NCBI GenBank assembly: GCA_040755695.1
Contig: JBFMAK010000003.1
Span: 37,879 to 101,878, forward strand
DNA from: Candidatus Diapherotrites archaeon
GTDB taxonomy: Archaea; Iainarchaeota; Iainarchaeia; Iainarchaeales; 1-14-0-10-31-34
Length of the DNA: 64,000 bases
Reading direction: 5' to 3'
How positions within the stretch are numbered: position 1 is the stretch's first letter; each line of letters begins with the position of its first letter. The position numbers were made by a program, and so were the translations under genes. The notes beneath the pieces are model-generated. The model did not search any database. It had not been told where the DNA came from and saw only the letters and a list, made by a program, of their open reading frames with translations. Of the stretch, positions 34,715 through 44,059 are shown one piece after another.

Positions 34715-35670
34715 ATTATCTGGTTACAGGCGGGGCAGGATTCATAGGAAGCCACTACATAAAATTCTTGCTGGGTTATGACCCGAAAGCAAAAATTGTG
34801 AATTTGGACAAGCTCACCTATGCAGGGCGCCTCGAAAATTTAAGGGAAATAGAAAAAAACCCCAATTACAAATTCATCAAAGGAGACATCTGCGACAAGG
34901 AAACAGTATCAAAAGCAATGGATGAAGCGGAAATTGTAGTGAATTTTGCGGCAGAAAGCCATGTGGACAGAAGCATTGAAAACGCTGCAGACTTCATTAA
35001 AACAGATGTACTAGGCGCATATGTCCTTCTTGAAGAGGCAAAAAAAAACAAAGTTAAGAAGTTCATTCAGATCTCAACAGATGAGGTTTACGGAAGCATT
35101 GAAGAGGGAAAATTTTTTGAGGACAAAAGCGTTTTGATGCCGCGCAACCCTTACTCCGCAAGCAAGGCAGGAGCAGACAGGCTTGCATACTCGTATCATG
35201 CTACGTACGGCCTGCCGGTGATAATTACAAGGTCATGCAATAATTACGGAAGCCACCAGTTCCCTGAAAAGGTCATTCCGTTATTTATAACGAACCTGCT
35301 GAAAGGAAAAAAAGTTCCATTGTACGGCGACGGCCTGAATGTAAGGGACTGGCTTTACGTCAAAGACAACTGCGAGGCAATACAATTATGTATAGAGAAA
35401 GGAGAAAATGGAGAGGTATACAATATCAGCGCAGGCAATGAAATAAAAAACATTGAATTAACAAAAACAATTCTTGAAGAGCTAGAACAAGGAAAAGAAA
35501 TGATTGAATACGTGAAAGACAGGCTAGGCCACGACAGGAGATACTCACTGGACAGCAACAAAATAAAAAGGCTTGGATGGAAACCCAAAACAGAATTCCA
35601 GAAAGGAATAAGAGAAACAATAAAATGGTACAAGGACAATGAATGGTGGTGGAATCCGCTAGTAAAATAA
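34711..35670 (+). CDS. rmlB: dTDP-glucose 4,6-dehydratase
   Basis: 319 residues, standard RmlB length. [13 protein letters not shown] at the N-terminus, the RmlB-specific NFAAESHVDRSI, STDEVYGS with the catalytic Asp-Glu, and NPYSASKAGAD (Tyr-x3-Lys) are all present. It converts dTDP-glucose to dTDP-4-keto-6-deoxyglucose, the precursor of 6-deoxysugars. AGGAGG precedes the start. RmlA follows. RmlC and RmlD are not in the window. Confidence 0.94.
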   Translation: MNYLVTGGAGFIGSHYIKFLLGYDPKAKIVNLDKLTYAGRLENLREIEKNPNYKFIKGDICDKETVSKAMDEAEIVVNFAAESHVDRSIENAADFIKTDVLGAYVLLEEAKKNKVKKFIQISTDEVYGSIEEGKFFEDKSVLMPRNPYSASKAGADRLAYSYHATYGLPVIITRSCNNYGSHQFPEKVIPLFITNLLKGKKVPLYGDGLNVRDWLYVKDNCEAIQLCIEKGENGEVYNISAGNEIKNIELTKTILEELEQGKEMIEYVKDRLGHDRRYSLDSNKIKRLGWKPKTEFQKGIRETIKWYKDNEWWWNPLVK

Positions 35671-35682
35671 AAGGTGAAAAAA

Positions 35683-36411
35683 ATGAAAGGGGTAATTTTA
35701 GCAGGAGGTACAGGCACAAGGCTTATGCCTTTAACAAAGGTTACAAACAAGCACCTGCTTCCAATATACGACAAGCCAATGATTTACTATCCATTAGAGG
35801 CATTAAAAAGCGCAGGCATAACAGACATAATGGTTGTAACAGGCACATACCATGCAGGCGCAATATTCTCTCTTCTTGGTTCAGGAAAAAATTTTGGGGT
35901 GAAATTCACTTACAGGGTGCAAGATGATTCCGGGGGCATTCCAAGCGCAATTGCATTAGCAGAAGATTTTGTGGACAAAGACAAATTTGTCTCAATCAAC
36001 GGAGACAACATAATATTTGAGTCGCTCAAGCCTTTTGTCAAGGAATTCGAGAAAGGCAAGGAGGAAGCAAGGATAATGCTCTATGAGGGCACAAAAGAGG
36101 AAGCAAAAAAATCAGGCGTTGCAGTAATAGAAGGAGAAAACGTAATAAAATTAATAGAAAAGCCAGAAGAGCCCCCAAGCAATCTGATTTCAATTGGAAT
36201 TTACATGTACACACACGAAGTATTTAACATAATAAGAAAATTGAAGCCCAGCTCCAGAGGAGAAACAGAAATAACAGAAGTAAACAGCGAATACATAAAA
36301 AGGGGGACATTGAAAGCAAGCAAACTCAAAGGCAAATGGCTTGATGCAGGAGACTTTAATGACCTGCTTCACGCAAACATTAAAACAAAAGAGTTACTTG
36401 AGAAAAAATGA
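35683..36411 (+). CDS. rmlA: Glucose-1-phosphate thymidylyltransferase, short archaeal form
   Basis: 242 residues from ATG 35683 with GGTG upstream (an in-frame GTG at 35674 is less likely). LAGGTGTRLMPLTKVTNKHLLP is the nucleotide-binding signature (first 20 residues quoted in part), and the GDN and IEKPEEPPS motifs follow. It makes dTDP-glucose. It is about 50 residues shorter than bacterial RmlA, lacking the C-terminal helical extension, as in other archaeal sugar thymidylyltransferases. Confidence 0.9.
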   Translation: MKGVILAGGTGTRLMPLTKVTNKHLLPIYDKPMIYYPLEALKSAGITDIMVVTGTYHAGAIFSLLGSGKNFGVKFTYRVQDDSGGIPSAIALAEDFVDKDKFVSINGDNIIFESLKPFVKEFEKGKEEARIMLYEGTKEEAKKSGVAVIEGENVIKLIEKPEEPPSNLISIGIYMYTHEVFNIIRKLKPSSRGETEITEVNSEYIKRGTLKASKLKGKWLDAGDFNDLLHANIKTKELLEKK

Positions 36412-36456
36412 ATTATTAAGTATCTTATTACTTTAGGCAAATATTATAAGGAATAA

Positions 36457-37035
36457 GTGAAATTAATGCAGACAAGGGTTGATTTAATTTTATCTTACAC
36501 AAAAGGCAAAATTCTTGATGTGGGTTATGTGTGCGGCACCCTACACCAGCAACTCATAAAAAAAGTTAGAAAAAGAAATATTTACGGTCTTGATACAGAA
36601 ACAAAAAAAGAAAACAATTATTACAAAAAAGGTAATGCCGAGAAAATGCCTTATGCCAATAAAAGTTTTAATACTGTTGTAAGCGGGGAACTGATTGAAC
36701 ACTTAAAGCACCCTGAAAAATTTATTAAAGAGAGTTATCGAGTTCTAAAAAAAAACGGCGTACTAATTATCACAACCCCAAACAAGTACAGTCTAATTAA
36801 CATTATAACCAAATCTTACAATGCAAAACTTCATTTCAATTTATTTGGGAAAAGAGAATTAATTAAAATAATAGAAAGAAATGGGTTTAAAGTACTAAAA
36901 TTTCAATGTTTTCCATACACTGAAGAAAGTAATTATGGAAGTAAACACAAAAAACTATTTTTTTTAAGAGAGTTAATTCATCCCTTGCTTCCCCAACCAC
37001 TTCAAGAGGAGATGGTTGTCATTGCAATTAAATAA
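36457..37035 (+). CDS. Class I SAM-dependent methyltransferase
   Basis: 192 residues from a GTG with AAGGAATAA upstream. It resembles the Methyltransf_11/12 type: motif I KILDVGYVCGTLH, where the usual GxGxG is weakened to GYVCG, then NAEKMPYANKSFNTVVSGELIEHL. Such enzymes in glycan clusters O-methylate sugars or lipids. It overlaps the next GT2 frame region only if that gene used an upstream TTG. Confidence 0.78.
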   Translation: MKLMQTRVDLILSYTKGKILDVGYVCGTLHQQLIKKVRKRNIYGLDTETKKENNYYKKGNAEKMPYANKSFNTVVSGELIEHLKHPEKFIKESYRVLKKNGVLIITTPNKYSLINIITKSYNAKLHFNLFGKRELIKIIERNGFKVLKFQCFPYTEESNYGSKHKKLFFLRELIHPLLPQPLQEEMVVIAIK

Positions 37036-37045
37036 AAATAATATA

Positions 37046-38017
37046 ATGGCTTCAGTAATTATTCCCATGTTCAATGGAGAAAAGACTATTAAAAAATGTA
37101 TTGATTCAATACTAAATCAAAAAATTGAATTGAATTATGAAGTTATTTTGGTTGATGATGGAAGCACAGATAACACAAAAAATATTATCAGAGAAAAATA
37201 CGGGAAAAACAAAAAAATAAAATTAATTGAACAAAGTCATGCGGGTCCTGCGAAAGCAAGGAATTTGGGAGCAAAAAAAGCCGGGGGAGAAATTTTAGTT
37301 TTTACTGATTCTGATTGTGAAGCTGAAAGTAACTGGCTCAAGGAAATATTAAAACCTTTTAAAAACAAAAATATTGCTGGCGTTCAGGGAGCCTATAAAA
37401 CAAAACAGGACTGCATAATAGCAAGATATGTTCAAATAGAAATTGAGGACAGGTACGAAAAAATGAGAAAAGAAAAATTTGTTGATTGGATTGGAAGTTA
37501 TGCGGCAGCATATAAGAAAGATATATTTATTAAATTAGGGGGGTTTGATGAAAACTTTCCTTCAGCCAGCGGGGAAGACCCCGACATAAGTTATAAGATG
37601 CAAGAAAGAAAATTAAACCTAGTTTTTAATCAGGAGGCCATAGTATATCATAAGCATCCGGAGAGCCTATTTTATTACTTGAAAGTAAAATTTTACAGAG
37701 CTTTTTACAGAATTCCGCTGTACAATAAACATAAACAAAAAATTGTGAAAGATTCTTATACGCCCAAAATTATGAAATTTCAAATAGGAATGGTTTATGG
37801 AATATTTTTATTTTCAATATTGAGTGCATTTAATATACTTTATGCAGAAATAAATGCTGTTTTGTTATTGATTTACATTATCTCCTTATTTCCTTTCACT
37901 GTTTTTTCATTAAAGAAGGATTTAAAAGTTGGAATAATAAGCCCATTTATTGTAAGCCTTAGGAATATTGTATTTTGTTTTGGATTAATTGCTGGCATTC
38001 TTGGGGTAGAAAAATGA
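37046..38017 (+). CDS. Family 2 glycosyltransferase with C-terminal membrane helices
   Basis: 323 residues from ATG 37046. ASVIIPMFNGEKTI, LVDDGSTDNTKNI, a DSDC metal motif and the GEDPDISYK acidic motif define a GT-A enzyme. The last 80 residues contain three hydrophobic segments that anchor it to the membrane. It carries the 78-bp block shared with the GT2 gene at 32761. It overlaps the next GT4 gene by ATGA. Confidence 0.88.
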   Translation: MASVIIPMFNGEKTIKKCIDSILNQKIELNYEVILVDDGSTDNTKNIIREKYGKNKKIKLIEQSHAGPAKARNLGAKKAGGEILVFTDSDCEAESNWLKEILKPFKNKNIAGVQGAYKTKQDCIIARYVQIEIEDRYEKMRKEKFVDWIGSYAAAYKKDIFIKLGGFDENFPSASGEDPDISYKMQERKLNLVFNQEAIVYHKHPESLFYYLKVKFYRAFYRIPLYNKHKQKIVKDSYTPKIMKFQIGMVYGIFLFSILSAFNILYAEINAVLLLIYIISLFPFTVFSLKKDLKVGIISPFIVSLRNIVFCFGLIAGILGVEK

Positions 38018-39120
38018 AAGTATTACATATAAGCAATCGTTTCTGGCCATGCATTGGGGGGGTAGAAAAGGTAGTAGAGCAGATTTGCCTTGGATTAAAA
38101 AAGCAAGGCATTCAAGCAGAAGTGTTGTGCTTAAACAAGTGTGGTCAAGGACAAAAAAAATTAAAAGACTTTGAAACATTTAAGGGAATAAAAATTCACA
38201 GAATTAATTTCATTGAACTTAAATATTATAAGATAGCGCCGCAAGCACTTAATTTTGTAAAAGACTATGATATATTACATATTCATGGTTTAGGTTTTTT
38301 CCTTGATTTCTTAGTTTTGACAAAGTATTTACACAAGAAAAAAATTGTTTTGCACACCCATGGCGGAATTTTCCATACAAAAAAAATAATGACTTTAAAG
38401 AAATTTTATTTTAATTTTTGGGTTAAACAATTATTGAAAAAAGCAGACAGGGTGATTGCAGTTAGCAAAAATGACTATGATCTTTTTGAAAAAATTACCC
38501 GAAGAAAAAAAATGACTTTAATCGAGAATGGAATTGATTTTGATTTTTGGGCAAAAACAGAAAATAAAAAACATAACGGCATTAATTTTATTTTCGTGGG
38601 CAGAATTTCAAAAAATAAACAAATCGATTTATTAATAAAAGCTATTAGTGAATTAAAAAAATTAAGCCCGCATACAAAGTTCAAGTTAGTCATAGTTGGA
38701 GAGGATTGGGGTGCCCTAAAAAAAGGTCTGACAGAATTAAGGAATCAGCTGGGGCTGGAAAAAGAAGTTAAATTTCTCGGCGGAAAAACTGATAAAGAAA
38801 TAAGAAAAATATATTCTGAAGGAGACTTTCTTGTCTCAGCAAGTGCTTATGAAGGCTTTGGTTTAAGTGTTTTAGAAGGGATGACCGCAGGGCTAATACC
38901 AATTGTGAACAACATCGGAAGTTTCAATTATATTATAAAGAATAAAAAAAATGGTTTTATTGTTGATTTCAAAAATCCAAAAGAAACAGCAAGAAAAATT
39001 TTAAGAATAATTAAAATCAAGAACAGAGAAGCAATAAAAAAAAAAGCAAAAGAAAAAGCCAGCCATGCTAGATGGGAAAATAAGATCAAACAATTAATTG
39101 ATATTTATAAATTGGTTTAA
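38014..39120 (+). CDS. Family 4 glycosyltransferase
   Basis: 368 residues from the ATG that overlaps the preceding stop. The GT-B fold is evident: HISNRFWPCIGGVEKVVEQ acceptor domain, then FVGRISKNKQIDLLIKA and the donor-site EGFGLSVLEGMTAGLIPI (E-x7-E). It should add a sugar to the cytosolic lipid-linked chain. Donor sugar not predictable. Confidence 0.9.
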   Translation: MKVLHISNRFWPCIGGVEKVVEQICLGLKKQGIQAEVLCLNKCGQGQKKLKDFETFKGIKIHRINFIELKYYKIAPQALNFVKDYDILHIHGLGFFLDFLVLTKYLHKKKIVLHTHGGIFHTKKIMTLKKFYFNFWVKQLLKKADRVIAVSKNDYDLFEKITRRKKMTLIENGIDFDFWAKTENKKHNGINFIFVGRISKNKQIDLLIKAISELKKLSPHTKFKLVIVGEDWGALKKGLTELRNQLGLEKEVKFLGGKTDKEIRKIYSEGDFLVSASAYEGFGLSVLEGMTAGLIPIVNNIGSFNYIIKNKKNGFIVDFKNPKETARKILRIIKIKNREAIKKKAKEKASHARWENKIKQLIDIYKLV

Positions 39121-39123
39121 TCT

Positions 39124-40500
39124 ATGTCTACAGAAAAACTCATTATAAAAAATAGCTTAATTGTTATTTCAAATACGTTGTTTACCAATTTTATTGCTTT
39201 CCTAACAACATTAATCTTCATTAGATTTTTAGGTGTTACAGAATTCGGTATGCTTACTCTGGCTTTGTCTGCCATTTCTTTGATCGAGATGATCATTGAT
39301 TTTGGTATAAGCGGCGTCCTAATTTCAGATATTGCTGTAGAAATTGGTAAAAAAAAATATGGAGCGGTAAAATCACTAATTTTAAGATTTTCCCAGATGC
39401 AATTACTGCTTGCGGGGATATTATTTTTAATTACTTTTTTATTTTCATCAGATTTAGCAGGATTTTTTCCAGTAATCCAAAATATTACCACTATTTTAAA
39501 GTTAATTTCTTTTATGCTTCTAATTTTTGCAGTTAAAAATATTTTTATTGTATGTTTTAATTCTCATTCTAAGTTTAATTACTTAACTTTACTTCAAAGT
39601 GGGGATTCTTTAAGCCGCCTTGGTCTAATATGCATCTTTTTTTTCATATTTCACATTCGAACAATTGAGTTTGTAATTCTTGCATATATTATTGCCGGGC
39701 TGGTTAGCATTTTTATTTCAGCACCATTTTTTATTAAAACTCTTTATTATTTAAAAAATACCCCTAGAATAAAAGCAAATCTATTCATTAATTTAATTAA
39801 AGGCCACGGAAAATACAATGTTATCATTGGGCAAATAAAAAACTTGCAGGTTAACTTGCCTTACTGGATAATAAACTTAATATTAGGTATAAATGCGGTG
39901 GCTATATATTCCACAGCGGTTAAATTACAGTATTTTTTCTTGATTATAATTGATGCAATCGATATGATTTTTGCCCCTCTTATAGCATCAATAATAACCA
40001 CAAAAGAAAAAGTTAAGATAATTTATAAGAAAATTTCAAAATACGGCTTATGGCTCTCAATTTTAATGCTTATACTCGCATTTACCGTAGTGCCAACTGC
40101 AGCAATAATATTTTTTGGTTCAAAATATATTGAAAGCATTCCTGTTTTTTTAATTTTAATTTTAATTTTACCGTTTGGGGCTATAAATATTTCAATCAGG
40201 CCGATTTACTTTGCTTATAAAGAACAAAAAACCCTCACAAAAGTCTATATTTTTTCATTACTTTTAATGCTTTTTTTGATGTATATTTTTATAATTCCTT
40301 TTGGGTTAATAGGAATTGCAATTGGATATCTGGTTGCCACTTCCCTCGATTTTTTGATTAGGAGGCACATTTTAAAAATCAAATATTTAATCTCTATTGA
40401 TACAAAAGAGTTTTTTAGATTCGATAAGTATGACTCAAAAATATTGAAAAAAGTAATCAATAAAATAACGATAAGGTCAATGTTTAGTAAAAATAAATAA
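39124..40500 (+). CDS. Polysaccharide flippase, Wzx/MATE-like
   Basis: 458 residues with about 12-14 membrane helices and few charged residues, beginning MSTEKLIIKNSLIVISNTL. The layout and the FLGVTEFGMLTLALSAISL segment match the polysaccharide biosynthesis/Wzx family, which moves lipid-linked oligosaccharides across the membrane. It lies immediately after GT4 and may export the glycan before AglB acts. Confidence 0.85.
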   Translation: MSTEKLIIKNSLIVISNTLFTNFIAFLTTLIFIRFLGVTEFGMLTLALSAISLIEMIIDFGISGVLISDIAVEIGKKKYGAVKSLILRFSQMQLLLAGILFLITFLFSSDLAGFFPVIQNITTILKLISFMLLIFAVKNIFIVCFNSHSKFNYLTLLQSGDSLSRLGLICIFFFIFHIRTIEFVILAYIIAGLVSIFISAPFFIKTLYYLKNTPRIKANLFINLIKGHGKYNVIIGQIKNLQVNLPYWIINLILGINAVAIYSTAVKLQYFFLIIIDAIDMIFAPLIASIITTKEKVKIIYKKISKYGLWLSILMLILAFTVVPTAAIIFFGSKYIESIPVFLILILILPFGAINISIRPIYFAYKEQKTLTKVYIFSLLLMLFLMYIFIIPFGLIGIAIGYLVATSLDFLIRRHILKIKYLISIDTKEFFRFDKYDSKILKKVINKITIRSMFSKNK

Positions 40501-40511
40501 GGTTCAATAAA

Positions 40512-41864
40512 ATGGAAGAAGAAATAGGTAAAATTATTTTTTGGCTTAATACAATGGAACAGAAAAAAGGTTATGGTGGTCCAGTAGTGCACTACTGGCA
40601 AGATTCATTAAATTATATAGGGCCTGGAATTGACTGGAGATATGAAGGATTAATCAATTCATACATAACCTTACTCAAAAAAACTGGCGACCAGCAGTTT
40701 TTTAAATTAGCAATTAGAGGAGGCAACCATATAATATCAAGTCAGCTTGATAACGGGAACTTCTTGAATTCAGGATTCGAAGCTAATCCGGTCCTTGGAG
40801 GGGGGGCAATCCCGCATGAAACAGCTGTTTGTTTGGCTTTAGTAGATTTAATAAAATTATTAAAAGAAAATAAGTTTAATTGGGATAAGTATTTTGAAGT
40901 CCTGACAAAAAATATTGAGTTATATCATTTCAATCAATTATTTGATAAAAAAACTGGCTTATTTTTTCAATATAAAAAAAAGTATGCCTTAAAAAATAAA
41001 GGTGTTTTTGTTCCAAACAAAATAGCAACTATAATAGAACTATTGCTTGAAATGCATGAATTAACAAAAAATAAACTTTATTTAAAATTGGCAATAAAAA
41101 ACGGGAATTTTATAATATCACAACAAAATGAAGAAGAATTTGCGGGGGGTATTTATCAAACTGAATTAAAGGAAAAAATTATTACATATTATACTGCTCG
41201 CTGCATTCCAGCCCTCTTAAAATTATTTGACAAAACAAAAGATCAAAAGTATGTAGATTCAGCCATTAATGCTATTAAATTTATTAAAAAAATGGAAAAT
41301 GAAGATGGTGGCTTTTGTTTTGGATATCAAAAAAAAGATGATGAGTTTAAGTTATACAAATACCCTATTTTTGTTGCTGGGGCTGGCGATATTCTTAGGT
41401 CAATAAAATTAACAGAAAAATACGAAAAGTATAACATAAAAAAACATATTAATTGGCTAATGAAAAATATTGATTTAAATGGAGGGATAAGAACGAGTAT
41501 TGGAATGAACTTAAAAAATAAGAAAACTAACAAACAAACTAAGCTTAGCTGGAAAGATGTAATTCATGTTGTTGGATGGAATGACAAAAGTTTAAGATTT
41601 TTTTCTGAATTGATTGAAAAAGATACTGAGATTAACATAGGTGCAGAAAGCGAGGTAGAAATCAATTGTTTGGATGGAATATTTTATGAGAATGAAAAAT
41701 TTATTCAAATAAGCGGGAACAGGGTTTTTGATAAAAAAAGATATTTTTCTAGCGGAAATGAAACATTAAAAAGATTTGTAATGAATATATCATTATTGTG
41801 CCCTGATACATTTACTTTACGACAGTTTGGGAGCAGTATCTTACATTCAATGGGGGTTAAATAA
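40512..41864 (+). CDS. Six-hairpin (alpha/alpha) barrel protein, glycan-related
   Basis: 450 residues with repeated helical pairs, as in six-hairpin glycosidase or uronyl-epimerase folds: for example GGGAIPHETAVCLALVDL, NGNFIISQQNEEEFAGGIYQ and ITYYTARCIPALLKLF. No signal peptide, so it acts in the cytosol. Conserved aromatic and acidic positions fit sugar binding. Candidates are a glycoside hydrolase, a lyase or a D-glucuronyl C5-epimerase-like enzyme. It shares an ATG/TAA junction with the following fusion gene. Confidence 0.5.
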   Translation: MEEEIGKIIFWLNTMEQKKGYGGPVVHYWQDSLNYIGPGIDWRYEGLINSYITLLKKTGDQQFFKLAIRGGNHIISSQLDNGNFLNSGFEANPVLGGGAIPHETAVCLALVDLIKLLKENKFNWDKYFEVLTKNIELYHFNQLFDKKTGLFFQYKKKYALKNKGVFVPNKIATIIELLLEMHELTKNKLYLKLAIKNGNFIISQQNEEEFAGGIYQTELKEKIITYYTARCIPALLKLFDKTKDQKYVDSAINAIKFIKKMENEDGGFCFGYQKKDDEFKLYKYPIFVAGAGDILRSIKLTEKYEKYNIKKHINWLMKNIDLNGGIRTSIGMNLKNKKTNKQTKLSWKDVIHVVGWNDKSLRFFSELIEKDTEINIGAESEVEINCLDGIFYENEKFIQISGNRVFDKKRYFSSGNETLKRFVMNISLLCPDTFTLRQFGSSILHSMGVK

Positions 41865-43102
41865 TGGATGTTATTGAAGCTATAAAAAGAAGAAGAAGCA
41901 TAAGAAAATTTATTAATAAAAAAATTCCCAGGAAAAAAATATTTAGATTAATTGAATTAGCCCAGTGGGCTCCAAGTGCATGCAATCAACAAGGCTGGAA
42001 ATTTATAGTATTAAACGAAAAAAAAATAAAAGAAAAAATAGTAGAAAAAGCCAAATCTTCTCCATTAATATTGAAGGCTCCTACAACAATTCTAATTATT
42101 TATGAAAAAAACATTGCAACTGAGGAAAATGCAGACTTAATGAGTGCTTCTGCAGCAATACAAAATCTTTTATTAGCAGCAGAAAATGAAGGCATTTCAA
42201 GTGTATGGGTATCACATGTAGGCAAAGAAGAAATACTAAAAAAAATCTTAGGAATACCAAAATATTATTTGATTGTTTCATTTGTATTGTTAGGTTATTC
42301 AAATGAAAAAATAATTGCTCCTGAAAGAAAAAAGCCACAAGAAATAATCTCATTTAATAAATTTGAATTTAACAGATGTGGGCTCCCACTAAGCATTTCC
42401 CCAACAGAATGGAATACAAAACAGATAATCGAATTCAGAGATAAAACAATAAGACAAACATCTGCTAACGCCAACTCTTTTTCGTACGGAACAAAAAAAG
42501 AGTTTGAAAGCGAAATAAAAATAGTATTAAATCTTTTAAACAATAAAAAAGTTGTAGAGCTGCTACCTTATAATGGTACACATATGGTCAGATTGTTAAA
42601 AGAAAAAAAATTTGATGAATACAAAATAATCGAAATGTCCAGGCAGCCAATTATATTTATTAATGAAAGAATTAAAGCAGATAATTTGAAACAAAAGATT
42701 ACCCCAATAATATCAAATTTTCCAACTCTGCAAATCAATTCTAACAGTTATGAAATGATTCTCTGCTTTCAAAAACTTGAAGCCCTCCCAGATTTAAAAA
42801 TAATTTCTGAACTTAACAGGATAATAAAACCTAACGGAAAATTAATTATTTCTTTTCGAAATAAGGAAAGTTTCTTTGGGGTCTGGTTACTGGCAAAGCG
42901 GTTCACACGTAAAAAAGAAAAAGCTTGGGAAATTTTTGAGCCGATAAGTTACTCTAAAATTAAAAGAATTCTAAACAAAAATAAATTTGAAATTAAACAG
43001 GAATTCGGGATATCCCCCTCTCCATTTGAAAGGGGAAAAATTATAAGGGATTTTACGGCCAGATTCTGCAAAATCATAATAATGGAATGCATTAAAACCT
43101 AG
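41864..43102 (+). CDS. Nitroreductase-methyltransferase fusion
   Basis: 412 residues. Residues 1-165 are a nitroreductase-type FMN domain (AIKRRRSIRKF, WAPSACNQQGWKF, AAENEGISSVWVSHVG, ending in LLGYSNEK). Residues about 205-412 resemble a class I methyltransferase (NPKNGKLIISF-type strand, EALPDLKIISELNRIIKPNG) but motif I is VVELLPYNGTH instead of GxGxG. A fusion of these two activities is rare and sits within sugar biosynthesis genes. Probably redox plus methyl modification of a nucleotide sugar or lipid. Confidence 0.7.
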   Translation: MDVIEAIKRRRSIRKFINKKIPRKKIFRLIELAQWAPSACNQQGWKFIVLNEKKIKEKIVEKAKSSPLILKAPTTILIIYEKNIATEENADLMSASAAIQNLLLAAENEGISSVWVSHVGKEEILKKILGIPKYYLIVSFVLLGYSNEKIIAPERKKPQEIISFNKFEFNRCGLPLSISPTEWNTKQIIEFRDKTIRQTSANANSFSYGTKKEFESEIKIVLNLLNNKKVVELLPYNGTHMVRLLKEKKFDEYKIIEMSRQPIIFINERIKADNLKQKITPIISNFPTLQINSNSYEMILCFQKLEALPDLKIISELNRIIKPNGKLIISFRNKESFFGVWLLAKRFTRKKEKAWEIFEPISYSKIKRILNKNKFEIKQEFGISPSPFERGKIIRDFTARFCKIIIMECIKT

Positions 43103-43138
43103 TTAAAAAAATAATTTGCAGAGTTTAAATTATACACA

Positions 43139-44059
43139 CTAATCAATTTTTATGAATTCGCCAAAATCTTGCCCCTGGGTGCATGATTTGCAAAGCGGAA
43201 ATTCCCTATTAACAATTTTTTTCTGCCGTTCTTTGCATGTTTTGCTTTTAAGCAGTTCTATAATTTTTTTCCCCTTAACTGTTCCAAAATTATATTCCCC
43301 TTTTATATCATAGCAACACAAGCCCATCTGCCCATTCCATCGAATTACAGCCTTATTAAAAATAAAATCACAAATTGTTCTTTTTGTTTTTTTTGTATCT
43401 CTCTGAAATTTTTTGTTTTCGGGCAACAACTTTAATACATTCGCTGGCTCTATAATCATTGAATGCAATTTTTTCAGCAACAAATAATTTATATTGTATT
43501 CTTTACAAAAACTTATTGCCTTTGGGATTTCTTTTTCATTATATTTTGTGACTATATAATTTAGTATTATTTGGGGTTTTTTTGTTTTGAGCGCCTTCTT
43601 CTTTAGACAAAAGTTTTTTATATTATTAATAACTTTTGTAAAATCTCCGTTTTTTCTGAATTTTGAATATGTTCTATTTGACATACCATCTAAATCCAAC
43701 ATTATTGTATCAAGTCCTGAATCAAATACCTGCGTTTCAAATTTATCTAAAAAAGTTGCATTTGAACTAAAAAAGGTTTTAATTCCTTTTTGTGAGGCAA
43801 GTTTAACCATTTTAAGAGTGTTTTCATTTAGGAGTGGTTCTCCACCCAAGTCAAAGGCGATACTTTTTGCTTTTAATTTTTCCAATTGTTTTAATATTTT
43901 TTTGTAGTTATTTAAAGACAGTTCCCCTTTGCTTTTTATTAATTTATTATCACAGCCAACACACTTCAAGTTACAGATATTAGTTGTTTCAACAATAAAA
44001 TCTTTGGGGGTTATATTGAAAGGCTGCATTAAACGGACTAAAAAATAATTAAAATTCAT
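43139..44059 (-). CDS. Radical SAM/SPASM-domain protein
   Basis: 306 residues. ETTNICNLKCVGCDNK carries the radical-SAM cysteines C-x3-C-x2-C. The C-terminal cysteines (CDFI, CCYD, CKERQ, CKSC) form a SPASM-like auxiliary iron-sulfur region with the typical GLCCYD and PLCKSC spacing. Within a glycan cluster it may make an unusual sugar or modify a peptide. It overlaps the adjacent GT4 gene by 4 nt (ATGA). Confidence 0.87.
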   Translation of the reverse strand: MNFNYFLVRLMQPFNITPKDFIVETTNICNLKCVGCDNKLIKSKGELSLNNYKKILKQLEKLKAKSIAFDLGGEPLLNENTLKMVKLASQKGIKTFFSSNATFLDKFETQVFDSGLDTIMLDLDGMSNRTYSKFRKNGDFTKVINNIKNFCLKKKALKTKKPQIILNYIVTKYNEKEIPKAISFCKEYNINYLLLKKLHSMIIEPANVLKLLPENKKFQRDTKKTKRTICDFIFNKAVIRWNGQMGLCCYDIKGEYNFGTVKGKKIIELLKSKTCKERQKKIVNREFPLCKSCTQGQDFGEFIKID

